Shown: positions 24,078-32,338, counted from the first letter of the stretch. The stretch: 35,281 nucleotides of DNA from Pseudomonadota bacterium (GCA_039028935.1 JBCCHD010000036.1:1-35281), one strand, 5' to 3'. A program made the numbers and translations. The notes: generated from the letters alone by a model not told the origin.

Positions 24078-25664
24078 TCACGGAGCGTGGTGCGCGTTAA
24101 GTGCCGCCTGGGCCTGCAGCGCTAATTCGCGGCGGTCAATCTTGCCGGTGGTGGTCCGAACAAACGCTTGACGTACCGACAGCGCTGCGGGCACGGCATA
24201 CCAAGGCAAAGTGCGCTTCAGTGCCTGCAGCAGCGCCGCAGGCTCAGCCGATGCGTTGAGCGTCACCTCAGCGCGTATTTCGTTCACACCCGGTTCGGTT
24301 TGGACGACGTAAGCTGCGCCCTCTTCCACGGCGTTGATCGCGGTCAGTGCCAGTTCAATTTCATCGAGCTCTACCCGATAACCCCGCATTTTGACTTGAC
24401 GGTCTTTGCGCCCAACAAACCGCATCACGCCCTGCTCGTCCGCTTGCACCAGATCCCCGGTACGAAAATACACATCGCCGTCTGCCGATCGGTACAGCGA
24501 ACGCTGCGTGAGCACTTCATCCTGCCAGTACCCCACCATCATCGACGGCGCATGCACGAGTAGCTCGCCGGTTTCACCCGGCGACCGCATTCGGTCATCG
24601 CTGTCAACAATGAGCGATTTAGCGTGATCGGCGATCGGCCCTATGGGCACGCTCTCTTGATCCGTGTCGAGCGATTGGACTGTGAAGTGCGAAACACCAT
24701 TCACTTCTGCCGGGCCATAGATATTGTCAAAGCGCACGTGGGGTAAGTGATCCATCAGTGCACGCAAGTGCGCCGTTGGGAAGGGTTCACCGCCAAAAAT
24801 CGCATAACGCAGGTGACGAAAGTCACGTTGCTTCAGAGCACCACGTAACAAAAGCTGAATGAGCGCAAAGGGCACGGTATACAGCACCGTTAATCGGGCG
24901 GTCTCAATTAGCTGAGAATAGCTGGCAGGGAGTTTGGTGTACTCTTCGGGCACAATGATGGTCGTTGCGCCCACAATGACCGCGGAAAAGTAATCCATTA
25001 TCGACAGATCAAAATGCAGCGGCGCGTGATTGCTCATGCGGTCCGCCGAGGTCAACTGATATTCGTCCACGGCCCACTGACTAAAACTCAAACAGCTACG
25101 ATGCGTGTGCACAATACCCTTGGGTGTGCCGGTGGACCCGGATGTAAAAATGATATAGGCCAAATCGCTTTCATTGATCTCAATGTCCGGGGCGTCCGAG
25201 GAGCGAGCCTCGAGGCGTTCAAAGGGCACATCCCGCCAGGACTCATGCCAGCCCACATCGGCGCCGATCACCGTTGTTAGTGGGGTATCAAGCTTAGCCA
25301 GTGTTTTGAGTGCCCGTTGCTGGGCAGGCGCGCTCACGATAATACGAATACCACACGCATTGATGATGCTCGCAATGCGATCCGCCGGTGCGGATGGGTC
25401 AAGTGGCACATACGCCGCCCCTGCGGCCATAATGCCGTGCAGGGCGACAGGTGTATTAATTGATTTCGGCATGTAGATGCCGACACGATCCCCTTGTGTG
25501 ACGCCCAACGCCAATAACTCGTTGGCAAGCTGGTTCACTCTGCGTTGAAGCGTCGCGTACGACAGTGTATCGGCCATAAACTCGCAGGCCGTATGATGCG
25601 GCAACGTTAACGCAGCCCGTGCAAGACAGCGAGTGATCGTAGCGTGCTGCGCATCCACTCGCAT
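24078..25664 (-). CDS. Stand-alone amino-acid adenylating enzyme, prolyl-AMP-ligase type
   Basis: A 528-residue ANL-superfamily enzyme made of one A domain with no PCP. Motifs: A3 FTSGSTGTPKG (173-183), A5 YGPAEVN (316), A7 YFRTGD (399), A8 GRKDRQVKMRGYRVE (418) and A10 TGKIDR with Lys508. The segments LYTVPFALI, FGGEPFP and NIYGPAEVN follow the pattern of free prolyl-AMP ligases of pyrrole biosynthesis (PltF, RedM, PigI type). Pocket positions read D-L-M-Y-I-G-I-G-V, so proline is the best guess but not proven. It would load the adjacent carrier protein. It begins two bases after the dehydrogenase stop, consistent with tight coupling. Confidence 0.88.
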   Translation of the reverse strand: MRVDAQHATITRCLARAALTLPHHTACEFMADTLSYATLQRRVNQLANELLALGVTQGDRVGIYMPKSINTPVALHGIMAAGAAYVPLDPSAPADRIASIINACGIRIIVSAPAQQRALKTLAKLDTPLTTVIGADVGWHESWRDVPFERLEARSSDAPDIEINESDLAYIIFTSGSTGTPKGIVHTHRSCLSFSQWAVDEYQLTSADRMSNHAPLHFDLSIMDYFSAVIVGATTIIVPEEYTKLPASYSQLIETARLTVLYTVPFALIQLLLRGALKQRDFRHLRYAIFGGEPFPTAHLRALMDHLPHVRFDNIYGPAEVNGVSHFTVQSLDTDQESVPIGPIADHAKSLIVDSDDRMRSPGETGELLVHAPSMMVGYWQDEVLTQRSLYRSADGDVYFRTGDLVQADEQGVMRFVGRKDRQVKMRGYRVELDEIELALTAINAVEEGAAYVVQTEPGVNEIRAEVTLNASAEPAALLQALKRTLPWYAVPAALSVRQAFVRTTTGKIDRRELALQAQAALNAHHAP

Positions 25665-25666
25665 GT

Positions 25667-26815
25667 CTACAATCCCAACATCCGGGCCACAATGTTGCGC
25701 TGAATATCCGAGGTGCCGGCGTAGATGACGCCACCGACCGAATCGCGCAAATCCCGTTCGACACCGGACTCGGTTACATAGCCCTGTGCGCCGTGCACCC
25801 GAATCGCGTCGAGACTCGACTCAACAAAGCACTCGCCGAGATGCAATTTAAGCATCGCCGCTTCATTCATCGCGGACTGCCCAGTCTGCTTGAGCCACGC
25901 CGTGTGGTACAAAAGGAGGCGCGAGGTTTCAAGGCGCAGTCGCATATCGACGATACGATTCGATACCGATTGGAACTTGCCGACGGGCTGCCCAAACTGC
26001 TTGCGTTTGCGCACATACTCGACGCAGTCTTCCAGTTGGCGTTGCATAGTGCCCACCTGACTGGCCAATATCGAGCACCGCTCCCACTCGAGAAAACTGG
26101 TCGACAGCGACACACCAGCGCCTTCGGGACCGAGTCGATTCCCTTCCGGGACGTGACAATCCGTAAAGGACAATGTGCCAAACGGCACTGTGCGCAACCC
26201 CATTTTAAATTGATTGGGGCCCACCGAAACACCTTCGCTATCCAGTTCAACCAAAAAGGCGCTGACACCCCATTTGCCGGCGTCGGGGTCGGTGAGCGCA
26301 AAGACCAGCGCGACATCCGCAATCGGCCCGAGTGACACGTATCGCTTCTCACCGTTTAACCGATACCCACCCTCGCAACGCGTCGCGGTTGTTTTCAGAC
26401 TGAATACATCCGACCCCGAGTCGGGTTCCGAGATCGCATGCGCACCGATGAGCTCACCGCGACTCATTCTGGGCAGGTATTTTTCCTTCGTCGCGTCGTC
26501 ACCAAAGTGCAACAACGGCAGCTGTACGGTCCACATGTGCGCGTTAACAGCAAATGCCAAACCATTGTCTCGGCAGCCATACCCCAGCCCCTCCATCGCC
26601 AGAATCGCACTGAGAAAATCGACGTCATCGCGACCGCTGTATCGCTTGGGCAACGACATCGCCAACAGACCAAAGTCGGCGCAACGTTGCCAATTGTGGG
26701 ACGAAAATTCGCTGGCATGGTCGCGCTCACGCTCGTCGGCGTTAAGCTGCGATTGAGCAAACTCGATAACGCGTTGCTTGAGTGCTCGTTGCTCCTCGCT
26801 CCAACTAAAATCCAT
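25667..26815 (-). CDS. Acyl-CoA-dehydrogenase-like flavoprotein acting on carrier-bound substrate
   Basis: A full-length (382-residue) FAD-dependent acyl-CoA dehydrogenase fold, with HAISEPDSGSD (about 126-136), RKQFGQPVGKFQ (about 271-282) and the C-terminal IYAGTSDIQRN. The Glu of the common YEGT catalytic site is Ala here; a Glu at 245 (LEWER) sits where isovaleryl-CoA dehydrogenase and prolyl-carrier dehydrogenases have their catalytic base. With the neighbouring A enzyme and carrier protein it matches the three-protein set that oxidises prolyl-S-PCP to pyrrolyl-2-carboxyl-S-PCP (PltE, RedW, PigA, AnaB). That role is inferred from the set. An aagga motif precedes the ATG. Confidence 0.9.
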   Translation of the reverse strand: MDFSWSEEQRALKQRVIEFAQSQLNADERERDHASEFSSHNWQRCADFGLLAMSLPKRYSGRDDVDFLSAILAMEGLGYGCRDNGLAFAVNAHMWTVQLPLLHFGDDATKEKYLPRMSRGELIGAHAISEPDSGSDVFSLKTTATRCEGGYRLNGEKRYVSLGPIADVALVFALTDPDAGKWGVSAFLVELDSEGVSVGPNQFKMGLRTVPFGTLSFTDCHVPEGNRLGPEGAGVSLSTSFLEWERCSILASQVGTMQRQLEDCVEYVRKRKQFGQPVGKFQSVSNRIVDMRLRLETSRLLLYHTAWLKQTGQSAMNEAAMLKLHLGECFVESSLDAIRVHGAQGYVTESGVERDLRDSVGGVIYAGTSDIQRNIVARMLGL

Positions 26816-26845
26816 GACGGTTCCTTATCGCACTTCCGCAATCAA

Positions 26846-28042
26846 TCAGTTAAATAGATTCAACACCGCATTGAGCATGGCGCCCGCCGGCAGATCGATA
26901 CCGAATCCGCGCTCGATAAACCAATACATTGACACCACTATCAATAAGATTGCGCCCGCCGGCATCATAAAACGTGTATACGCAGGAAGCCGCGCGAGCA
27001 GATACAACAGCGGGAAGGCCACGGCGACAATGGCGAGCTGACCAATTTCAACACCGATATTGAATCCCAGCAGTGAGTGCACCATATAGCTAGCCGGAAT
27101 ACCGATATCGCCGAGCACACTTGCAAAGCCAAAGCCGTGGAATAGACCAAAGGCGAATACGACGATCCAAATGCGGCGATTGAAGATGGGGCGCAGCACG
27201 TCAAACGCGGCAACCGCAATCGACAAAGCAATAATCGATTCGATGAGTCGTGACGATAAATTGATCACACCCAACGCCGCCAGACTCAATGTAATCGAGT
27301 GGGCAATCGTAAAGACTGTGACCACCTTCACGACATGAATCAATGCGTCCTTGAAACTCGCGGTTGCCTGCCAGCGACCGTCCCGACGGACCACCACCGC
27401 GGGCAGCAGCAATGCGATTAGAAACAGAATGTGGTCGATGCCGATCCAGATGTGGTGTATGCCGCTGCGAATCTGCGCGATCAGACCCGTCCAGACACTG
27501 GACTCGTCGATCGTGAGCGTTTGCTTCTCTCGGCCCGGTTCAAACACCAAAGAAATGTGCTCGCTACCAAAAATACCGGACTTCCAGTACGTCTCAATTA
27601 CTGCCATCGCGCGATGACTGGGTCGCTCCGCAAACAGAACCGCGTAGTCAAACGCGACCTCTTTGGGCATCTGAGACAGATCTTCAAAAGCAAAATAGGA
27701 CTGCACGTACTGCGCAATTTCAATGTCCGCCAGCTGCCAATCCGTGAGCGGCAGACCGGCCTCACCGCCATCAACAGCAAGCGACACACGTTCACGCAGA
27801 TAGGCTTCAATCGCCGGGCGATGCGGCGCCACATCCGCCTCCGTCGCGGTGCCATCGTCGGGCATGCTCAATCCCAATGCTGAGTTAATGTCCGCGATCG
27901 TCATATCCACATGGCCAGACAATCGATTATCTTCGACATTGAGGAACACATAACTTTGATCCATGGCATGACCGAAGACCAGTGCCTGGGTCGTCAGTGC
28001 GAGGGTCATCGCGATGAGTTTGAGTGCGTTTGTTGTTTTCAT
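26846..28042 (-). CDS. HupE/UreJ-family membrane protein (candidate metal permease)
   Basis: A 398-residue membrane protein. An N-terminal signal or membrane segment (about 8-24) and an extracytoplasmic domain (about 25-190) are followed by about six to seven membrane spans with the HupE/UreJ_2 signatures: GIHHIWIGIDHILFL, a conserved HS in AHSITLSLA, FGLFHGFGFA and GFNIGVEIGQL. The in-membrane His, Asp and Glu are plausible metal ligands. Characterised HupE proteins carry nickel; the ion here is unknown. Its place inside the NRPS operon, 32 bases after the C-PCP-TE gene and 30 before the dehydrogenase gene, is unusual and suggests a link between the product and metal uptake, self-protection or transport. 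A ggggt motif precedes the ATG. Confidence 0.85.
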   Translation of the reverse strand: MKTTNALKLIAMTLALTTQALVFGHAMDQSYVFLNVEDNRLSGHVDMTIADINSALGLSMPDDGTATEADVAPHRPAIEAYLRERVSLAVDGGEAGLPLTDWQLADIEIAQYVQSYFAFEDLSQMPKEVAFDYAVLFAERPSHRAMAVIETYWKSGIFGSEHISLVFEPGREKQTLTIDESSVWTGLIAQIRSGIHHIWIGIDHILFLIALLLPAVVVRRDGRWQATASFKDALIHVVKVVTVFTIAHSITLSLAALGVINLSSRLIESIIALSIAVAAFDVLRPIFNRRIWIVVFAFGLFHGFGFASVLGDIGIPASYMVHSLLGFNIGVEIGQLAIVAVAFPLLYLLARLPAYTRFMMPAGAILLIVVSMYWFIERGFGIDLPAGAMLNAVLNLFN

Positions 28043-28074
28043 TTTTACCCCATTGACTGTGTGCGTTACTTGGC

Positions 28075-30543
28075 TCAGTGACCGGACATTTCGGGAAAGT
28101 CTGCGCGCGCGTTGGCGAGTTCCTCAGCCAACGCTGTGGCCATGGCCTTAACCTGCGGCTCACGCAGTATCGCGTCGTGATCATCGCCCTCTAAACGAAT
28201 CGCGTGCGCGTTGCCGGTTAGCCGTCGCCAACCCAATGTCGGCTCCCCAATGCGCCAAAACGGTTGGCGATCGAGTCGAAAAATGCTCCAACGTACGCGG
28301 CTCGCCGCACGCTCAGGTAATCGATTGGCAAAGCCTACCTCGGCGATCCATGGATTACTGAGACCGACCGCAGAGTCTGCGGGCAACACACGCGGTTTCG
28401 GCCTACCTGTCGTTTCGCCGTCGGCACCGGCCATCGCCAGCTGCTCACTCGGTCGGGCGCGGCCTGGAAACAACCCACGTAGTCGCGACTGGTAATACTC
28501 GGCCACGTTGAGGAGTCGATTGACGTAAAAGCGACGGGAAATCGAGTAAAGACTCCATGTATTGACGACGCCGGCAAAAGCGACTTGCTCGCCTTGCTCT
28601 TCGAGCATCCGGACCATCTCACTAGCGATATGCGAGCCGGAGCACATGCTGAGCAGCCAGTAGGGACCGGTTGGCTGCACGGTACGCATTGCTTCCACAT
28701 AGCGTTGCGCAAACTGTGGCAGCTCTTGCGGATGAAGTTGCTCCAAATCGTCGCCACCCGGCGGTGCCTGCAATACCACCATGTTTTGTTGCGCATCCAG
28801 ATGACGCGACAGCATGGTGTAACCCAACGTATTGACTTCGGGCGAGGCAACGCAAAACAGCGGTGAGCCGGAGCCATGACTGGAGATCGGCTGAGCAATA
28901 CCGGCTCGTAATGGCCATCGCTCGTCAAACAACGTAGCGGCCATCCCCGTGAGGGTGCTGGATTCAAACAGGGCCAGCAGTGGAATCGCTTTGCGCGTGG
29001 CCGCTTCAAGTCGCGTATGGAGCGCCGCGGCCTTCAACGAATCGCCGCCCAACGCAAAAAAATCATCCTCATCATTGATGTAATCACTGGTATTCAGCAC
29101 CGCCTGCCATTCGTTTTGAACCAGATCTTTGAGCAAATCAAGATGCACATCTTCGCGACCTCGACCTGTCGCCAGCCCTTCCGATTCGGTACGCTCGGCG
29201 GTGACGATGTCGGTCAAGGCGTCATCACGCACACGGTGTAGCGATTGACCCCACATTTGCTGAACCGACTCGTCAGGCACACACGTGGTCAGTTGACCGA
29301 GCGCCTCTTCGCAGAGCGTCAGCAACCGCGTGAGCTCAAGACCTCCGACCGATGAATCAACGCGCAGCGTCAACGCGTCAACAGACTCAATGACGCTCAA
29401 GGTGAGCGGAAACGCGGTGGCGTACTGTTGGGATGCTGGCGTCATGGGCAGCGCCTGAGCCGACGATGCCGCTTCGGCGTCCGTCGGCGCGAGCCAAACC
29501 ATGAGCGTGTCGTACAGCGCTTGACCTGTGTCGAGTGTTGCACAGCGACGTACATCTGCAGGGGAAAGATACCCAAATTGGTTGGCCGCGAGCTGTCCTT
29601 CATGCAGTTGTCGCAGCCACTCAATCACGGTCAGCGTCGCATCGAGGCGCACTCGCACGGGAACCGTACTGATGAATGATCCAACGATCGACTCCACCTG
29701 CGACACGTCGGCAGGTCGGCCTGCCACCGTCACGCCAAACACAGCATCCGGCTGTGCACTCATCCGCGCAAGCGCCAAACCAACCGCCGCCTGAATGACC
29801 GTACTAAGTGTGATGCCGGCACGTGCGCTCAATGCACGCGCGGCGGCGAATTGATCGACGATGGCCGTACTGGCGGTCTCACTCGCCTGCCCATCCTGCG
29901 CCCGCAGATGCTCAGTCGCTAACGTCGGCAACCGAAACCCATGAAGGTAGGATGACCAATGTCGACGCGCATCGGTTGGGTTTTGTCTTTGCACCCACGC
30001 CACATAGTCACGAAATACCGGACTCACGTGTCGAGCGGGTGCCTGCTGCGTAGTCGCAGCCTGATAGTGGCGCTGAAAGTCGGCCATCAATAGATCGATG
30101 CACCAGCGATCAACAATCAGGTGATGGCTACTCCAAACGACCTTCCATTCGTGAGGGGCCAATCGAACAAGTGTGAAGCGCATAAGCGGTGCGCGACGAA
30201 AATCGAATCCCGCTTCGCGATCTTGCTTGAGCAGCGCTGCGATGCGTTCGGCGCGTTGGGCAGGATCAACGGTTTCAAGATCAACGAGCGCATATCCCAC
30301 AGTCGCTGTTTGACGCACAACTTGCTGCGGCACCTCGACCCCTTTCCAGATAAACGCCGTACGAAGGGCCGAATGAGCAGCCACCACGTTATTCCAGGCG
30401 CGCTCAAAGGCGTCGGGATCCAACGCGGTGTGAACGTCAAAAACAAACTGATTGAACAGCGTGTCGTCATGTCCGCCCAATCCGTGCAAGAGCATAAACT
30501 CTTGCATCGGTGTCACCGGATAAATGTCTTCTACGTTTTTCAT
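28075..30543 (-). CDS. NRPS termination protein C-PCP-TE without an A domain
   Basis: An 822-residue protein, first gene of the operon but probably last in the assembly line. The C domain (about 5-440) has HHLIVDR at 140-146, with Arg where HHxxxDG has Gly. No A domain follows: a linker leads straight to a PCP (about 465-540, Ser502 in GGDSL) and a thioesterase (about 550-815). By alignment with the PYxLxGWSFGG region, the TE nucleophile is Cys634 (LLSMCSGS), the Asp position 27 residues on is Asn661 (VVNTW), and the His is 789 (EGDDHD). The N-terminus (VEDIYPVTPMQEF) looks like an acceptor docking segment for an upstream E-domain protein. What loads this PCP is unknown. Confidence 0.9.
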   Translation of the reverse strand: MKNVEDIYPVTPMQEFMLLHGLGGHDDTLFNQFVFDVHTALDPDAFERAWNNVVAAHSALRTAFIWKGVEVPQQVVRQTATVGYALVDLETVDPAQRAERIAALLKQDREAGFDFRRAPLMRFTLVRLAPHEWKVVWSSHHLIVDRWCIDLLMADFQRHYQAATTQQAPARHVSPVFRDYVAWVQRQNPTDARRHWSSYLHGFRLPTLATEHLRAQDGQASETASTAIVDQFAAARALSARAGITLSTVIQAAVGLALARMSAQPDAVFGVTVAGRPADVSQVESIVGSFISTVPVRVRLDATLTVIEWLRQLHEGQLAANQFGYLSPADVRRCATLDTGQALYDTLMVWLAPTDAEAASSAQALPMTPASQQYATAFPLTLSVIESVDALTLRVDSSVGGLELTRLLTLCEEALGQLTTCVPDESVQQMWGQSLHRVRDDALTDIVTAERTESEGLATGRGREDVHLDLLKDLVQNEWQAVLNTSDYINDEDDFFALGGDSLKAAALHTRLEAATRKAIPLLALFESSTLTGMAATLFDERWPLRAGIAQPISSHGSGSPLFCVASPEVNTLGYTMLSRHLDAQQNMVVLQAPPGGDDLEQLHPQELPQFAQRYVEAMRTVQPTGPYWLLSMCSGSHIASEMVRMLEEQGEQVAFAGVVNTWSLYSISRRFYVNRLLNVAEYYQSRLRGLFPGRARPSEQLAMAGADGETTGRPKPRVLPADSAVGLSNPWIAEVGFANRLPERAASRVRWSIFRLDRQPFWRIGEPTLGWRRLTGNAHAIRLEGDDHDAILREPQVKAMATALAEELANARADFPEMSGH

Positions 30544-30907
30544 CTTGTGCGCAGATCCAGCGGATTGGTCCGTCGGGTGGACGTGTAAACGGGCCCGAAC
30601 TCGTTATTCTTTAAATGAGGAGCAGGCGCCACTCAAAATGTAGGTGAACACTTGTGAGTTTCAGATGAATATACCTGATAAGCCTATGATATTTATAACA
30701 ACATAATGCACTTTTTGCACGATGTCGGACGAAGCCGAACACGTGCCAGTCAGCGGCCCTCAACGCGTCTGACTAGGACCTAACTCTCGCGCATTATGTC
30801 GCACGTTTTTTGCGGTCTCTCCGCCCCCTGATGGCAAGCATAACGCGCCCCCGTGTAGCGACGTCACGTATACTGAGCGACCATAAGTCAACAGACGGTG
30901 AACGTGC
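30544..30907. promoter_or_regulatory. Divergent intergenic region between the NRPS operon and the PPTase gene
   Basis: These 364 bases hold no credible gene. The stretch 30660-30715 is strikingly AT-rich for this genome and includes, on the minus strand, TATATT (30668-30673), a possible -10 for the NRPS operon with a long leader of about 120 bases, though I see no good -35 at standard spacing. A direct repeat GTGCA (two copies, 4 bases apart, minus strand) lies at about 30707-30720. Upstream of the PPTase gene, TATACT (30869-30874) is a possible -10 on the plus strand. Regulation by an unseen activator is plausible. Confidence 0.45.
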
Positions 30908-31624
30908 ATGACATCGCTAACGAGCCTTGCAACACCGGTGCGCCTGATGGTTGTGTCCCTCGATGGCGAACCGGCGCGTTTTGAACGCGGCAATGCTTGG
31001 CTGAGCAACGAAGAACAACAGCGTGCCAACCGATTTAAATTCGAGCACCACCGTGTGTTGTGGACACGCAGCCGCATCGCGTTGCGAAGCGCGCTCGCTG
31101 CGGAACTCGATGCAGCCCCTGAGTCGCTCGTATTTGATACCGCCGATAACGGCAAACCTCATCTTCGGGCCCATCCCTCGCTCAAATTTAATCTGTCCCA
31201 CTCGCATGAGAAAGCACTGATCGCGATCGGCGATCGTGACGTGGGCTGTGATATTGAATACGTCAAACCGATTCGCGACTGGGCGGCGGTGACGCGTCGT
31301 TTTTTTTCGGCGCACGAACAGCATGAGCTAGCCAAACTCCCAGAGCGGGACAAATTGGCGGCGTTTTACCGTGTTTGGACTCGCAAAGAGGCGGTAATCA
31401 AGGCAACTGGCCAGGGGTTGCGCGCGGATCTGCGGTCGTTTGACGTGTCCATCATGGCGGACGCGGCGGTTCTCAACGAGCGACATGCCCCGATCGATGC
31501 GCTGCCCTGGCAGCTTGGCTCAATGTCACTCAATGACGAATATGTGGGTGCCGTAGCACTTCGCGCGATCCACCGCGTCTCGCTCAATGTGTGCGAATGG
31601 GCGATGGGTCGGCACGGCGAATAA
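30908..31624 (+). CDS. Sfp-type 4'-phosphopantetheinyl transferase
   Basis: A 238-residue enzyme that transfers phosphopantetheine from CoA to carrier-protein Ser residues, needed to activate the PCPs of the neighbouring synthetases and the free carrier protein. The family motifs are in order: GKPHL (about 78), FNLSHS (about 92), VGCDIE (about 113, Mg-binding acids), FFSAHE (about 137) and WTRKEAVIKATGQGL (about 157-171). The length is typical of Sfp rather than the short AcpS type. It is transcribed away from the NRPS operon across a shared intergenic region, a common arrangement for a pathway-dedicated PPTase. Confidence 0.94.
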   Translation: MTSLTSLATPVRLMVVSLDGEPARFERGNAWLSNEEQQRANRFKFEHHRVLWTRSRIALRSALAAELDAAPESLVFDTADNGKPHLRAHPSLKFNLSHSHEKALIAIGDRDVGCDIEYVKPIRDWAAVTRRFFSAHEQHELAKLPERDKLAAFYRVWTRKEAVIKATGQGLRADLRSFDVSIMADAAVLNERHAPIDALPWQLGSMSLNDEYVGAVALRAIHRVSLNVCEWAMGRHGE

Positions 31625-31746
31625 TCGACCTCGAGTGGGCAGCCGACGGCGCGCGCCTCTTAGAGGATACCGCGACTCGGCGGGACAGACCGCCACGCAC
31701 TGTCGCCGCACAGGTGTTAGGAACAGGAGTCTGTCGCGCTCACACA

Positions 31747-31768
31747 GTTCGGGCCCGAAAGCCCGAAC
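31747..31768. other. GC-rich stem-loop between convergent genes
   Basis: Perfect 8-base arms GTTCGGGC (31747-31754) and GCCCGAAC (31761-31768) surround the loop ccgaaa. It lies in the 171-base gap between the PPTase gene and the convergent small membrane-protein gene. No T-run follows on either strand, so it is not a textbook intrinsic terminator, although it may still separate the two convergent transcripts. I see nothing else in this gap. Confidence 0.5.
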
Positions 31769-31795
31769 CATGCGAGTGCGGTTTACGTAGGGTAA

Positions 31796-32065
31796 TCAGG
31801 CTTTATTCATTGCCGATTTGATCAAGCCGATGATGACCATCAGCACGCCACCACCGACGCCACCGCCTGCGATCGAACCCACGATTCCGTCGAGCGCACC
31901 GCCACCGAGCATGCCAATAATCTGGCTACCGATGCCGCCGCCCAAAATTCCGGCAAGTGAATTGCCAAGCATACCGAGCGAGAACTTCTTCATCAGCGCG
32001 CCGGCGAGATTACCGCCTGCGGCACCACTGACCAATGAAATGAGTAACGGAATAAGACTTTCCAT
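31796..32065 (-). CDS. Small glycine-zipper membrane protein
   Basis: An 89-residue hydrophobic protein very rich in Gly, Ala, Leu and Ile, with repeated GxxxG-like spacings (GGGIGSQIIGMLGGG and IAGGGVGGG among others). It has about two to three potential membrane helices and ends with a short basic tail (KSAMNKA). Such glycine-zipper proteins insert in membranes and self-associate; similar small proteins are common in proteobacteria without known function. An aagggg motif lies about 9 bases before the ATG. It is downstream of alr on the same strand but separated by 273 bases, so it is probably its own transcript. Confidence 0.7.
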   Translation of the reverse strand: MESLIPLLISLVSGAAGGNLAGALMKKFSLGMLGNSLAGILGGGIGSQIIGMLGGGALDGIVGSIAGGGVGGGVLMVIIGLIKSAMNKA

Positions 32066-32338
32066 TGTGTTGTACCCCTTCTATACACATACGCGAACGG
32101 CCACGTACAGCCTGTGTCGATGCGTTAGCGTTGCATCACCAACCAACGCGATCGTGAGCATGGTGGGATGCGACGCCCCCCTGACATCGCACGGCGCTAT
32201 CGTAATGCGTTTGGCAACGAAATTGCGAAGAAACTCTGTGAATAAGTGGCACAATCTACGTTGTGCAATGAATGTTTACGGTTACGTAGCCAGACTTAGT
32301 CTACGTCCAAATGACGCGACGCCACTACCACGCTGAGC

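Noticed and set aside
26846-28042. HupE/UreJ protein as part of a hydrogenase or urease locus
   Set aside because: No hydrogenase, urease or maturation genes are nearby; both neighbours are NRPS-pathway genes on the same transcript.
31818-32336. Plus-strand frame of about 170 codons over the glycine-zipper gene and the gap to alr
   Set aside because: It starts with a Pro/Ser-rich antisense image of the Gly-rich protein and has no good start signal; the minus-strand gene has a proper ribosome-binding site.
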